DNA of 52,373 nt from Oscillospiraceae bacterium (GTDB taxonomy: Bacteria; Bacillota; Clostridia; Oscillospirales; CAG-272). How positions within the stretch are numbered: the first letter of the stretch is position 1; the number at the start of each line of letters is the position of its first letter. Both the position numbers and the translations under genes were made by a program. Shown here piece after piece: positions 8,775 to 17,175 of this stretch. The notes under the pieces are model-generated. The model did no database searches, was not told the DNA's origin, and saw only the letters and a program-made list of their open reading frames with translations. The stretch lies in NCBI GenBank assembly GCA_015064315.1, contig SVSL01000008.1, forward strand, positions 1 through 52,373, given 5' to 3'.

Positions 8775-10772
8775 TCAAAGCTCCACAAAGCAGACGGCGT
8801 CCTTTTCAAGAGTGACGCTGACCTGCTTCCCTGTGGCAACGTTGGTATAGGTAACGGTGTCTTCTTTATCCGACCGGTTCCAAACAGCCACGCCCAGCGT
8901 GCCGTCGGAAGCGACGTACGCCTTTTGCAAAAAGACCTTCTTATCGGATTCGATTCCATCCTCGTCCACAAATTTGCCGTAATGGAAGAACTTGCCATAC
9001 TGCTTTCTCAGAGAGATGACCGTCTTCATATACGCGGTATAGTTGGGAATCTCCTCGGGCGTTCCCGCGCAGCGGAAGATGGAAAGGTCAAAGGCGAGTC
9101 CGAACACAAAGGAATTGTTGATGGCATCCTTGTAATTGGTCTCATCCAGCGCGTTGTTGCGGTTGGTCATGCGAATTTCGGGGAAGGTAAAGCGGAAGAC
9201 CTGGGGAATGCGCGTTCCGCGAATGAAGAAGGTGGGCGGCTGAATAATATCCATATGCTGGGCGTAAATGTCCACGCAATGCTCCTGCATCATCAGTTTT
9301 TCCTCGCCCTTTGCCTTGATGTTTTCGCGCAAGCCACGGTAACGCTCCGCCTTGGAGGAGCGCGCCTCGTTGGGCTTCTTGTGATCGTGCCCCTCGGCGG
9401 TGCAGAACAAGGGTCTTGTGCCGCCCAGATCGTAGAGCACACCGTCGGCACCAAGGCCGAGACAATAGTCGGCGCTTTCCTTCATCTTCTTCTGCCACAG
9501 ATCCGAGCCCGAGCAAGCGCAGAACTGGTCACGGGGAAGATTCATCAGCTTGCGGTAGGTTCCGTCGGCGCCATAGGTCTCGCTGTAACGGGTGTAGCGT
9601 CCCCAGATGTCCTTGCAGAGCACGGCTTCTCCACCCTCCTCGCGCACGAACTTGCTGTATTCATCCACGGCGTGATAGCTGATATACATGATCAGCTTGC
9701 CGCCCTTGGAATGCACGTACTCCAAGCCCTTCTTGAAATCCTCCTCATAGCGGGGATCCAGCCAATAGTCGGGGCGCAGTCTGCCAAAGCCGCCCTGAGG
9801 CCAGCCGAGCACGAACAAGGTATTGAGCCCTGCCGCCTGCACCTGATCGAACATTCTCGGAATATCGGCAAAGGTAAAGTTGAATTCTCCCGACTGGGTG
9901 CGGAAAATGCAACGCAAAAAACCCTCAAATTCCGAGCCCCACGCGGGACGAACGGGTGCCTTCCAGCCGTAGTCCTCATCCATCCACTTGCGGTAGAGCT
10001 TGGCACCGCCGTGCCAATCCTCCTCAAAGAAGGCGTACACAATGGGAGGCGTTACGTATTCCTCCCCCTTTGCAAGGAAGGGGTACTGACAAATACCCAT
10101 GCGCAGGCTCAGATCCTCGGCTCTGCGCTCCACGTGCATACAGATCATGCGGTGCCCCACGTCGTGATTGCCCACGTAGATCGATTCCTTTTCGTTGAAC
10201 AGAGAAAACCACTGCATACAGCACATTCCCGGGTACGGAAGATCCAGGTCGGCGTGACGGTGATCGGGACGGTCGTACTTTCTTTTATACAGCTTATCGG
10301 AATGCTTGAAGAAATCCGCGTGGTAGGGATCCTTGATATCGTCTCCCAGATGCAGAGGCGTCACCAGATGATCGGTCAGAGCGGGATCTCCAAGGGTTCC
10401 AATGCCTGCCAGAGCCGTGGTGATCAGCTCCATCACCTCAACCTCGGAATCGTTCTTGATCTCGGAAACCACCGTCAAACGGTTGTCGGTAAGCGTCAAG
10501 GTGAATTGCAGACGAATCTCCAGCACGCCGTTGGGAGAAACAAGGTTTTCGTAGATAACGGTCATAACGTTGCCGTCAACCGAAATTTTTGGTGCGTTCT
10601 GATCCTTGGCATCCACAGGGCGCTCCTCAAAATCCTCAAACTTGTAGAGCAGACGGAACAGCTCGCCCTTGGCGGTGCAGTATTCATGCCCCGTCTTCTT
10701 GTTGAATACCGAGCAGACGCTTCCCTTTTCATCTAACGTATAAGACACAAAATCGTTTTGTAAAATATGCAT
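8775..10772 (-). CDS. DUF6259-type glycoside-hydrolase-like protein
   Basis: The 665-aa protein resembles DUF6259 proteins, which combine an N-terminal beta-sandwich with a TIM-barrel like that of several glycoside hydrolases. The first ~260 residues are beta-rich (LRLQFTLTLTDNRLTVVSEI type strands). The barrel follows, with GLNTLFVLGWPQGGFGRLRP, YWLDPRYEEDFKKGLEYVHS, KLIMYISYHAVDEYS and GLGADGVLYDLGGTRPLFCT; the D in GVLYDLGG and the E in MMQEHCVD are plausible catalytic acids. The C-terminus is a beta domain (TLGVAVWNRSDKEDTVTYTN). There is no signal peptide, so it probably acts inside on imported oligosaccharides. The ATG at 10772 has GGAGG 8 bases upstream; the TTG at 10787 overlaps that site. 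Substrate unknown. Confidence 0.8.
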   Translation of the reverse strand: MHILQNDFVSYTLDEKGSVCSVFNKKTGHEYCTAKGELFRLLYKFEDFEERPVDAKDQNAPKISVDGNVMTVIYENLVSPNGVLEIRLQFTLTLTDNRLTVVSEIKNDSEVEVMELITTALAGIGTLGDPALTDHLVTPLHLGDDIKDPYHADFFKHSDKLYKRKYDRPDHRHADLDLPYPGMCCMQWFSLFNEKESIYVGNHDVGHRMICMHVERRAEDLSLRMGICQYPFLAKGEEYVTPPIVYAFFEEDWHGGAKLYRKWMDEDYGWKAPVRPAWGSEFEGFLRCIFRTQSGEFNFTFADIPRMFDQVQAAGLNTLFVLGWPQGGFGRLRPDYWLDPRYEEDFKKGLEYVHSKGGKLIMYISYHAVDEYSKFVREEGGEAVLCKDIWGRYTRYSETYGADGTYRKLMNLPRDQFCACSGSDLWQKKMKESADYCLGLGADGVLYDLGGTRPLFCTAEGHDHKKPNEARSSKAERYRGLRENIKAKGEEKLMMQEHCVDIYAQHMDIIQPPTFFIRGTRIPQVFRFTFPEIRMTNRNNALDETNYKDAINNSFVFGLAFDLSIFRCAGTPEEIPNYTAYMKTVISLRKQYGKFFHYGKFVDEDGIESDKKVFLQKAYVASDGTLGVAVWNRSDKEDTVTYTNVATGKQVSVTLEKDAVCFVEL

Positions 10773-10801
10773 TGCGGCTTCCTCCAAAAATCTTTTATAT
10801 T

Positions 10802-10830
10802 ATTCTATCATCAAGCCTGCCGATTTACAA
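10802..10830 (-). promoter_or_regulatory. Promoter of the DUF6259 gene
   Basis: TTGTAA (10830-10825) and TAGAAT (10807-10802) with a 17-base spacer. Weaker than most in the window. Confidence 0.6.
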
Positions 10831-10876
10831 TATCCGAATCTATCATGTTTTTTCTGTTGACTTATAAATTTTTATC

Positions 10877-10920
10877 ATATAAAAATCCGCCTCACTCACA
10901 ATGCCGTGAATGAGGCGGAA
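10877..10920 (-). terminator. Terminator of glycyl-tRNA synthetase gene
   Basis: CCGCCTCA (10887-10894) pairs with TGAGGCGG (10911-10918); on the minus strand it is followed by ATTTTTATATG. It begins about 20 bases after the stop codon. Confidence 0.8.
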
Positions 10921-10937
10921 AGGGGGTTCAATCGCGA

Positions 10938-12356
10938 TCAGAACGCGATCTTCTTTTCAATATAATCCTTCAATTCGGAAATCGGGATGCGAACCTGCTT
11001 CATGGTATCGCGGTCACGAACGGTAACGCAGTTGTCCGCGGGCTTGGTATCATCGCCTACCGTTTCAAAGTCAACGGTGATGCAAAGAGGGGTACCGATC
11101 TCGTCCTCGCGGCGGTAACGCTTGCCAATGGATCCGGTTTCGTCGTAGTCCACCATAAAGTACTTGGAAAGCTCGTCGTAGATCTCGCCCGCCTTGTCTG
11201 CCAGCTTCTTGGAAAGAGGCAGAACGGCAGCCTTGAAGGGTGCCAGCGCAGGATGCAGGTGCAGAACAGTACGAACGTCGTTCTTTGCCTCGTCAATGAC
11301 CTCTTCGTCATAAGCATCCACCAGGAAAGCAAGTGCCACGCGGTCAGCGCCAAGAGAAGGCTCAACAACGTAAGGAACGTAATGCTCGCCGGTCTCCTGA
11401 TCAAAGTAGGTCAGATCCTTGCCGCTATGGTTCTGATGCTGACCAAGGTCGTAGTCGGTTCTGTCGGCAATGCCCCAAAGCTCGCCCCATCCGAAGGGGA
11501 ACAGGAACTCAAAGTCGGTGGTTGCCTTGGAATAGAAGCAGAGCTCCTCGGGATCGTGGTCACGCAGACGAAGGTTCTCGTCGCGCATACCGAGGTTCAG
11601 AAGGAATTGATGGCAGTAATCCTTCCAGTAAGCGAACCATTCCAGATCGGTGCCGGGCTTGCAGAAGAACTCCAGCTCCATCTGCTCGAACTCACGGGTA
11701 CGGAACACGAAGTTACCGGGGGTAATTTCGTTACGGAAGCTCTTACCGATCTGCGCAATACCAAAGGGCAGCTTTTTACGGCTGGCGCGCTGTACTGCGG
11801 GGAAGTTTACAAAGATACCCTGCGCGGTTTCGGGGCGCAGATATACGGTGTTGGTATTATCCTCGGTAACACCGATGAAGGTCTTGAACATGAGGTTGAA
11901 CTTCTTGATATCGGCAAAGTTATTGCTTCCGCACTGAGGGCAAACGATGCCCTTTTCCTTGATATAATTTGCCATTTCCTCAAAGCTCCAGCCTGCGGGG
12001 TTATCGTTCAGACCGTTCTGGAAGGCGTAATCCTCGATGAGCTTGTCCGCGCGGTGACGCATCTTGCACTGCTTGCAGTCCATGAGAGGGTCGGAAAATC
12101 CGCCCACGTGTCCCGAAGCCACCCAAGCCTGAGGGTTCATAATAATAGCACTGTCAAGTCCTACGTTGTAGCGGCTTTCCTGAACGAATTTCTTCCACCA
12201 AGCGCGCTTGACGTTGTTCTTGAATTCCACACCCAAGGGGCCGTAGTCCCAGGAGTTTGCAAGACCGCCGTAGATCTCCGAGCCGGGGAAGATAAATCCG
12301 CGGGTCTTACAGAGGGCAACGATCTTTTCCATTGTTTTTTCTCTGTTATTCATCAT
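10938..12356 (-). CDS. glyQS: Glycyl-tRNA synthetase, single-chain class II type
   Basis: The 472-aa enzyme charges tRNA-Gly with glycine using ATP. This is the homodimeric, eukaryote/archaea-like form rather than the alpha2beta2 GlyQ/GlyS enzyme. The N-terminus has [24 protein letters not shown] and CPQCGSNN supply paired cysteines of the insert; class II motif 2 is seen as [20 protein letters not shown], and motif 3 as [14 protein letters not shown]. The C-terminal anticodon-binding domain starts near [20 protein letters not shown]. The ATG at 12356 has AGGAGA 9 bases upstream. The leader is only about 30 bases, so there is no room for a T-box, unlike many Bacillota glyS genes. Identification is confident. 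Confidence 0.96.
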   Translation of the reverse strand: MMNNREKTMEKIVALCKTRGFIFPGSEIYGGLANSWDYGPLGVEFKNNVKRAWWKKFVQESRYNVGLDSAIIMNPQAWVASGHVGGFSDPLMDCKQCKMRHRADKLIEDYAFQNGLNDNPAGWSFEEMANYIKEKGIVCPQCGSNNFADIKKFNLMFKTFIGVTEDNTNTVYLRPETAQGIFVNFPAVQRASRKKLPFGIAQIGKSFRNEITPGNFVFRTREFEQMELEFFCKPGTDLEWFAYWKDYCHQFLLNLGMRDENLRLRDHDPEELCFYSKATTDFEFLFPFGWGELWGIADRTDYDLGQHQNHSGKDLTYFDQETGEHYVPYVVEPSLGADRVALAFLVDAYDEEVIDEAKNDVRTVLHLHPALAPFKAAVLPLSKKLADKAGEIYDELSKYFMVDYDETGSIGKRYRREDEIGTPLCITVDFETVGDDTKPADNCVTVRDRDTMKQVRIPISELKDYIEKKIAF

Positions 12357-12391
12357 ATCTGTTTTTCTCCTATGTGAATCGTAATCATCTT

Positions 12392-12420
12392 ATTATAGCA
12401 CTTTCGGGGGAAAATGTCAA
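12392..12420 (-). promoter_or_regulatory. Promoter of glyQS
   Basis: TTGACA (12420-12415) and TATAAT (12397-12392), 17-base spacer, 36 bases before the start codon. Confidence 0.88.
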
Positions 12421-12655
12421 GAGATAAACAGGGAAAATCCCACACACTCTGTGAAAGTTTTGGTCAAGCTTTTTTAAAAGCTTGCGCCCATCCAAGGCGC
12501 GTAGCCTTGGTCGCGCTCCGCAGAGCGCGAAATTCTCCTATCGGCGTTTCTTTTTTGTTAACTTGGCAATCGCTTGCGATTGCGGCGGAGCTTGCGGAGC
12601 CTGTTTTCATTTGCGCCTTTGGTGTCAAAGAAAAAAGTGGCTAAATGGATTTGGT
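12417..12655 (-). repeat. Three-stem-loop element, copy 1
   Basis: Read on the minus strand: CCATTTAGCCACTTTTTTC head, TTTGACACCAAAGGCGCAAA, then stem 1 GCGCTCTGCGGAGCGC, stem 2 CCAAGGC...GCCTTGG, stem 3 AAGCTTTTAAAAAAGCTT, then CCAAAACTTTCACAGAGTGT and GTGGGATTTTCCCTG. The same order of parts is seen in copies 2 and 3. Its tail overlaps the glyQS promoter. The bases 12357-12879 contain two copies of this element and no credible gene. Confidence 0.7.
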
Positions 12656-12667
12656 AGTCAAAAGGCT

Positions 12668-12842
12668 TTTGTTTTGCCATAAGCCTTAGCCGCTTTTTCT
12701 TTTGACCATGTAGGCGCAAAAGAAAAAGCTATCAAAAAGAAAAGCGCCGGACAGAGATTTCGCCACCTGCGGGTGGCGAGGAGGGCTCCGCGCCCTCCAC
12801 CGCGCCCTCTTTTTGAAAAAAGAGGGGCAAAAACTCTCACAT
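12668..12842 (+). repeat. Three-stem-loop element, copy 2
   Basis: On the plus strand: CCTTAGCCGCTTTTTCTTTT head, GGCGCAAAAGAAAAAGC, stem 1 GCCACCTGCGGGTGGC, stem 2 GGAGGGC-TCC-GCGCCCTCC, stem 3 CCCTCTTTTTGAAAAAAGAGG, then CAAAAACTCTCAC. It faces copy 1 head to head, making the whole 12417-12842 region a large imperfect palindrome. Confidence 0.7.
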
Positions 12843-12844
12843 GG

Positions 12845-12873
12845 AAAAAGAGCCTCTTGCGAGACTCTTTTTC
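12845..12873 (-). terminator. Terminator of the amino acid ABC operon
   Basis: AAAGAGTCTC-GCAA-GAGGCTCTTTTTCC on the minus strand, directly after the ATPase gene; a T run on the other strand may make it bidirectional. Confidence 0.75.
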
Positions 12874-12879
12874 TTCGTT

Positions 12880-13689
12880 TTATTGCGCATTCACGCTATG
12901 CTTCAAAAATGCCGCAAGCTTGGCGGATTTGGGATTGGTGAAGAGCTCCTCGGGAGCTCCCTCCTCCTCGATCACGCCGTCGGCAAAGAAGACCACCTTA
13001 TCGGCTACGTGTCTGGCAAATTCCATCTCGTGGGTTACAACAAGCATGGTTCTTCCCTGCTCCTTCAGTTCTCGGATCACGCGCAACACCTCGCCGGTCA
13101 GCTCGGGATCAAGGGCTGACGTGGGCTCGTCAAAGCAAAGCACCGCGGGCTCCTGTGCCAAGGCTCTTGCGATAGCAACTCTCTGCTGCTGTCCGCCCGA
13201 AAGCTGACAGGGGTAGTTCCCCATCTTATCCGCAAGTCCCACACTGGTAAGCAGGCTCTTGGCGCGCGCCATGTCCTCTGCCAACGCCTTGGTGTACGCC
13301 GCGCGGCGCTTGGGGCTGAAGGGGAACGTGGTGGCGCGGATCTTTTCCTTGGTTCTGAGCTTCAAGGGCAGATAGACGTTTTCCAGCGCGGTATATTGGG
13401 GAAAGAGATTGAAGGACTGAAAAACCAATCCCATCTTCAAGCGCATCTGACGGATTGCGGACGCCTTGTAGCTCTTTTGGGCGTCAAATTGGAAGCCGTC
13501 CTCGATTTTGATGGTTCCCTCGTTTGCCATTTCCAAAAAGTTGAGGCAACGAAGGAAGGTGGTCTTTCCGCCACCCGAGGAGCCGATGACCGCAACCACC
13601 TCGCCCTTTTCCATGGAGAAGTCGATGCCGTGCAGCACACGGGTGCTTCCAAATCTTTTTTTGAGATTTTTGACTTCTAAAAATGCCAT
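12880..13689 (-). CDS. Polar amino acid ABC transporter, ATP-binding protein
   Basis: The 269-aa protein is the ATPase of a GlnQ/HisP-type importer, driving uptake with the permease and binding lipoprotein encoded just upstream. Walker A GSSGGGKTT is at residues 36-44, the Q-loop near VFQSFNLFP (89-97), the signature LSGGQQQR at 163-170, Walker B VLCFDE at 183-188, and the switch histidine in VVTHEMEFAR. It is about 25 residues longer than usual because of a basic insertion at about 112-140 (LRTKEKIRATTFPFSPKRRA). It is the last gene of the operon, 9 bases after the permease. Substrate specificity cannot be read from the sequence. Confidence 0.93.
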   Translation of the reverse strand: MAFLEVKNLKKRFGSTRVLHGIDFSMEKGEVVAVIGSSGGGKTTFLRCLNFLEMANEGTIKIEDGFQFDAQKSYKASAIRQMRLKMGLVFQSFNLFPQYTALENVYLPLKLRTKEKIRATTFPFSPKRRAAYTKALAEDMARAKSLLTSVGLADKMGNYPCQLSGGQQQRVAIARALAQEPAVLCFDEPTSALDPELTGEVLRVIRELKEQGRTMLVVTHEMEFARHVADKVVFFADGVIEEEGAPEELFTNPKSAKLAAFLKHSVNAQ

Positions 13690-13698
13690 GCCGTCACC

Positions 13699-14409
13699 TC
13701 ACACCTTGTAGTAGGAGAGCTTTTTCTCCAAATAGCGGAACAGAAGCGTCAGAATTCCCACAAAGAGCAGGAAGAACACGGCAATGTAGAACAACGGCCA
13801 AACCAATCCTCTGGAGAGGAAGTCCATCTCGTTAACAAAGAAGATCTCGGCAACCGCAATGACGCGCGCCAAGGAGGTATCCTTCACAAGAGTGATGACC
13901 TCGTTGCTCATGGGCGCCAAAATGCGCTTGATAACCTGCATGAGGATCACGGTGAAGAAGGTTTCTCTTGCCGTCATACCAAGCACCTGCGCCGCCTCGT
14001 ACTGACCCTTGGGAGTCCCCTCGATGCCGCCGCGATAGATCTCGGAAAAATAGCAGGCATAGTTGATGACGAACGCCACCAGCGCGGCGGTAAAACGACC
14101 GTCCTGACCGCTGAACAGGCGCACGTCAAAGAGCATTCCGGGCACATAGAATACCACGAAAAGCTGAAGCATCAGAGGCGTTCCGCGAATGATCCAAACA
14201 ACGGTTCTGGTCAGCCAACGCAGGGGAAGAAACTTTGACATAGACCCAAAGGAAATAATCAATCCAAGGGGTAAAGCAAGTACCAACGTCCAGAAAAACA
14301 GGGAGCAGGATACGCCAAAGCCCTCAAGGAGCTTTTCGGTAACGTTTACAAGTTGCTTTGAGGCGCCACAGCTTTCCAGCAGGCGCCCCACAAGTTCTAT
14401 AAATTTCAT
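13699..14409 (-). CDS. Polar amino acid ABC transporter, permease
   Basis: The 236-aa inner-membrane protein belongs to the HisM/GlnP family. Its membrane segments include CSLFFWTLVLALPLGLIISF and LFYIAVFFLLFVGILTLLF. The WIIRGTPLMLQLFVVFY segment is typical of the family, and the EAA loop that docks the ATPase is seen as EAAQVLGMTARETFFTVILM followed by GNEV-like NEVITLVKDTSLA. Only one permease is encoded, so the channel is probably a homodimer. The ATG overlaps the stop of the binding-protein gene (TAATG), showing tight coupling. Confidence 0.92.
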   Translation of the reverse strand: MKFIELVGRLLESCGASKQLVNVTEKLLEGFGVSCSLFFWTLVLALPLGLIISFGSMSKFLPLRWLTRTVVWIIRGTPLMLQLFVVFYVPGMLFDVRLFSGQDGRFTAALVAFVINYACYFSEIYRGGIEGTPKGQYEAAQVLGMTARETFFTVILMQVIKRILAPMSNEVITLVKDTSLARVIAVAEIFFVNEMDFLSRGLVWPLFYIAVFFLLFVGILTLLFRYLEKKLSYYKV

Positions 14410-15245
14410 TATTCAGCCTTACCGATGTTGGGGATGAGATCGTTGGTCAGACCGTACTTTTCTGCAAGTGCGGCAAGGGTTCCGTTCTCGGAAAGCTTCT
14501 CGATTGCCTTATTGATCTCGGCGGTGAAGTCACTGCCCTTGCGACAGCCGATGGCGTAAACCTCGGATGCGGGCTCATAAGCATTGTTGATGGAAAGGGT
14601 TGCGTAGTCACCCTGACCTACCATAGCCTTCGCCATCTGATAGTCGATAACCGCGAAATCAGCATTGCCCGAAACAACCTCCATCAATGCAGCACTCTGT
14701 GCAGTAAACTTTGCGATCTTGTTCTCGTCACCTGCCAGCTCAATGGCAACGCCCTCACCGGAGGAGCCGCCCTCAGCGGCGCCGTTCAGTCCCTTGAAGG
14801 AATCCTTGGTGTTCAGAGTAGCAACCTTGTCAGCCTTGGTAACGATGCACTGACGGTTCTCAAGGTATGCGTGGGTGAAATCAACGTACTCGGTACGGGA
14901 AACGCCGTCCTTCTCTTCACCGTAAGTAAAGCCATTCCAAATGACGTCAATAGAGCCGCCTTCCAGCTCAAGGTATTTGTTGGGCCAGTTGATAATCTGG
15001 AACTTTACCTCCAGATCCAGTTCCTTCGCAACTGCCTGTGCGAACTCGGTATCAAAGCCAATCAGATTGCCATCTTCATCAAAATAGTTCATGGGCGCGT
15101 AAACGGTGATACCGCATACAAAGTAGCCTTTTTCCTTGATTTCCGCGAAATCGCTCTTTTCATCCTTCTTCTTACAAGCCGAGAAGCCTGCTACCATGGT
15201 AAATACCATGAGGAGCGCGAGTGTGAGTGTTAAAAATCTTTTCAT
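14409..15245 (-). CDS. Polar amino acid ABC transporter, substrate-binding lipoprotein
   Basis: The 278-aa protein is a family 3 solute-binding protein (SBP_bac_3). The signal peptide ends in the lipobox FSAC with the lipid-modified cysteine at residue 24, followed by KKKDEK. Family features include GYFVCGITVYAPMNYFDEDG, GFDTEFAQAVAKELDLEVKF, and FAVIDYQMAKAMV. It captures an amino acid outside the cell and hands it to the permease. First gene of the three-gene operon. The leader carries a small stem-loop (15268-15287) shared in form with the gene at 15411-16445. Confidence 0.92.
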   Translation of the reverse strand: MKRFLTLTLALLMVFTMVAGFSACKKKDEKSDFAEIKEKGYFVCGITVYAPMNYFDEDGNLIGFDTEFAQAVAKELDLEVKFQIINWPNKYLELEGGSIDVIWNGFTYGEEKDGVSRTEYVDFTHAYLENRQCIVTKADKVATLNTKDSFKGLNGAAEGGSSGEGVAIELAGDENKIAKFTAQSAALMEVVSGNADFAVIDYQMAKAMVGQGDYATLSINNAYEPASEVYAIGCRKGSDFTAEINKAIEKLSENGTLAALAEKYGLTNDLIPNIGKAE

Positions 15246-15267
15246 GTTCTTTTTCCTTTCTTTTTGA

Positions 15268-15287
15268 CGCTTTAGTTTGGTAAAGCG
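15268..15287 (-). promoter_or_regulatory. 5' leader hairpin of the amino acid ABC operon
   Basis: On the minus strand CGCTTTA-CCAAAC-TAAAGCG lies between the promoter and AAAGGA ribosome site. The matching leader at 16461-16480 has CGCCTT-TCCAAACC-AAGGCG, with paired changes that keep the stem. Confidence 0.6.
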
Positions 15288-15300
15288 TTAATATGGTAGT

Positions 15301-15329
15301 ATTATACACGATTTCTCTCGGTTTGTCAA
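15301..15329 (-). promoter_or_regulatory. Promoter of the amino acid ABC operon
   Basis: TTGACA (15329-15324) and TATAAT (15306-15301), 17-base spacer starting AACCGAGAG. The same AACCGA follows the -35 box of the promoters at 16494 and 45876. Confidence 0.88.
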
Positions 15330-15359
15330 GAGGAGATTTCAAAAAATTGAAAAAGATCA

Positions 15360-15397
15360 TAAAAAAAGAGGAATTATGAAAAATTCCTCTTTTTTAA
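15360..15397 (-). terminator. Terminator of the 344-aa anchored protein gene
   Basis: AAAAAAAGAGGAATT-ATGAAA-AATTCCTCTTTTTT, a stem with A and T runs on both sides; usable in both directions. A near-identical hairpin is at 16557-16588. Confidence 0.85.
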
Positions 15398-15410
15398 CGG
15401 GCAAACATAA

Positions 15411-16445
15411 TCAATACTGACACAAATCAATCTGCTCAGACTTCTCATTAATGCGGAGCAAATACAACTCGCTTCCGTAACGATAAAAGCTGAAGGTTCT
15501 GGCAGTTTCTTTCGGCTTGTCCTTCAAATAGTCATAATCAACCAGCCTATAATGGTCGGCAACTTTGCCAGATACGTTTGCCTGTGCAATCCAGTATATA
15601 TGTCCATCATAACACTCGATTTTTTCCTGATAAGCATAGTGATTTTGGGAGAATGTAAAAACAGAGCGAATATTTGTGTCTCCTTCTTTCAGAACTCCAA
15701 TATCCTCGCTATCATCATCGGAATAATACAAAGCACAGGTATCATTCTTGCTATCGTAGGAAACGGCGAATACGTATTCAACAATGTCGGGCAATGTGCA
15801 ATCAAAGGCTACTTCATTGTTTTGCAGGTTGATCACCTTGATCTGATCGGAACACGCAAAGTTCAGATACTCATTCTCCAAATTGATGGAATACGGCTGT
15901 AGTTCCTCGTGAAGCTCAACCTTGATAATATCGTTCGTTGTTTTCGTTGTGATGTCGTATGCAATTACTTGCACCTCGCGCCGGTCGTAATTGATAGCAC
16001 AATAATAAACGGTATTGAGATAAATACCGATATTTTGCGGCTGATATCCCTTATCTGTTGCCACTTGGAAAACGGTTTCAACTTTTTGCGTTTCAAATAC
16101 GTAAATCTTGTAAGTATAGAACTCCTCTGATTCTTCACACCATACAATGCCGTTTTGATTGGCTTCAATATACCAAATGCTGACGTTGTCAACCGAATAA
16201 ATATCGGTTGTTGCATCCGAGTCTTCCCCAACAGAGATCGTATAGCTTGTCTTTCCGTAGGTGTTCCGCAGCAGAATCCATTGATCGTCTGTTTTGATGA
16301 CCTGGGCAGGCTCCATTCCTCTCGGATAAGAGTTTAAAACTTTGGGTTGCATTTTGAATATGATAAAGACAACACACGCCACAAGAAGGATTGCCACAAG
16401 AAAAACAGGCAACAATATGCAGAGAAATATTTTTTTCATACTCAT
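15411..16445 (-). CDS. Membrane-anchored protein of unknown function
   Basis: The 344-aa protein has one N-terminal membrane anchor (about residues 4-31) and an outer domain rich in aromatic and acidic residues, with repeated patterns such as DQWILLRNTYGK, VSIWYIEANQNGIVWCEES, EYVFAVSYDSKNDTCALYYS and YDGHIYWIAQANVSG. The regular spacing of short strand-like blocks suggests a beta-propeller; that is inference. A cysteine (residue 24) sits inside the hydrophobic stretch, but the context is not a good lipobox. The ATG at 16445 is chosen because AAAGGA lies about 9 bases upstream and the longer frame runs into the promoter. The leader resembles that of the ABC operon next to it. Confidence 0.7.
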   Translation of the reverse strand: MSMKKIFLCILLPVFLVAILLVACVVFIIFKMQPKVLNSYPRGMEPAQVIKTDDQWILLRNTYGKTSYTISVGEDSDATTDIYSVDNVSIWYIEANQNGIVWCEESEEFYTYKIYVFETQKVETVFQVATDKGYQPQNIGIYLNTVYYCAINYDRREVQVIAYDITTKTTNDIIKVELHEELQPYSINLENEYLNFACSDQIKVINLQNNEVAFDCTLPDIVEYVFAVSYDSKNDTCALYYSDDDSEDIGVLKEGDTNIRSVFTFSQNHYAYQEKIECYDGHIYWIAQANVSGKVADHYRLVDYDYLKDKPKETARTFSFYRYGSELYLLRINEKSEQIDLCQY

Positions 16446-16460
16446 AGCTTTTTCCTTTCT

Positions 16461-16480
16461 CGCCTTGGTTTGGAAAGGCG
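16461..16480 (-). promoter_or_regulatory. 5' leader hairpin of the 344-aa protein gene
   Basis: CGCCTT-TCCAAACC-AAGGCG on the minus strand, between the promoter and the ribosome site; a compensated variant of the hairpin at 15268-15287. Confidence 0.6.
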
Positions 16481-16493
16481 TTACCACGGTTCT

Positions 16494-16523
16494 ATTATAC
16501 CCCAAGCATCTTCGGTTTGTCAA
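16494..16523 (-). promoter_or_regulatory. Promoter of the 344-aa protein gene
   Basis: TTGACA (16523-16518) and TATAAT (16499-16494), 18-base spacer beginning AACCGAAG. Confidence 0.85.
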
Positions 16524-16556
16524 GGGAGGATTTTCAAAAAGTTAAATAAAGATGGT

Positions 16557-16588
16557 AAAAAAAGAGGAATTATGAAAAATTCCTCTTA
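16557..16588 (-). terminator. Terminator-like hairpin copy
   Basis: AAAAAAAGAGGAATT-ATGAAA-AATTCCTCTT repeats the terminator at 15360-15397. It lies between the repeat cluster and the promoter of the 344-aa gene, so it would stop read-through from the folD side. Confidence 0.65.
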
Positions 16589-16606
16589 ATATTCGTGTTT
16601 TTGATC

Positions 16607-16632
16607 GTAGGGGCGATTCACGAATCGCCCGT
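16607..16632. repeat. GTAGGGGCGA-type palindromic repeat
   Basis: GTAGGGGCGATTCACGAATC followed by GCCCG; the core GGGCGATTCACGAATCGCCC is a palindrome. An identical core lies at 16983-17007. Confidence 0.75.
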
Positions 16633-16650
16633 CCTGAAACAGGCAAAACT

Positions 16651-16932
16651 CCTTAGCCACTTTTCTTTTTGACACCATGGGCGCATTGATTGTAGGGGGC
16701 AACGTAGCAAAGCGGCGCGAGCGTAATGAATGACACCACGGTGTGGTGTCAGAACGGGAGTTTGCCGATGGCAAATCTCCTTGTGACACGAGTCGCAACG
16801 AGAACTCGACGCCCCGTTGGTAGGGGGCGGCGCCCTCGACGCCCCGCTCTTAAAACGCCTAAATTCCTTAGCCACTTTTCTTTTTGACACCATGGGCGCA
16901 TTGATTGTAGGGGGCGACGTCCTCGACGCCCC
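16651..16932 (+). repeat. Truncated heads of the three-stem-loop element with palindromes attached
   Basis: CCTTAGCCACTTTTCTTTTT followed by GACACCATGGGCGCATTGAT and TGTAGGGGGC occurs at 16651-16700 and 16866-16917. In both, the element head is joined to a GTAGGGGGC palindrome instead of the usual A-rich section and stems. A further palindrome of this type is at 16820-16845. No credible gene lies in 16446-17304. Confidence 0.65.
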
Positions 16933-16982
16933 AAAAACGAACGAATTTCCGCTCGCAATCGACATGCTCGCCTTGTTCAACC

Positions 16983-17007
16983 GTAGGGGCGATTCACGAA
17001 TCGCCCG
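16983..17007. repeat. GTAGGGGCGA-type palindromic repeat
   Basis: GTAGGGGCGATTCACGAATC followed by GCCCG, same sequence as the copy at 16607-16632. Confidence 0.75.
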
Positions 17008-17021
17008 CTCTTAAAACGCCT

Positions 17022-17175
17022 AAATTCCTTAGCCACTTTTCTTTTTGACACCATGGGCGCAAAAAGAAAAGTTATCAAAAGAAAAACGCCGTTTGGGGAG
17101 TTTCGCCGTCTGCGGACGGCGAGGAGGCTTACGCAGCCTCCACCGCGCCACCTTTTAAAAAAGGTGGACGAAAAC
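17022..17175 (+). repeat. Three-stem-loop element, copy 3
   Basis: Head CCTTAGCCACTTTTCTTTTT with GACACCATGGGCGCAAAAAG, then stem 1 GCCGTCTGCGGACGGC, stem 2 GGAGGCTTACGCAGCCTCC, stem 3 CCACCTTTTAAAAAAGGTGG, and the tail ACGAAAACTTTTACAC. Same part order as copies 1 and 2. Its tail has grown into the tandem array that follows. Confidence 0.72.

Noticed and set aside
12357..12420. T-box leader for glycyl-tRNA synthetase
   Set aside because: The promoter is 36 bases from the start codon, leaving no space for a T-box structure.
12414..12840. Short frames encoding 60 to 140 residues in the repeat cluster
   Set aside because: They read through stem-loop elements, are rich in Arg and Ala from GC-rich stems, and have no ribosome site or family resemblance.
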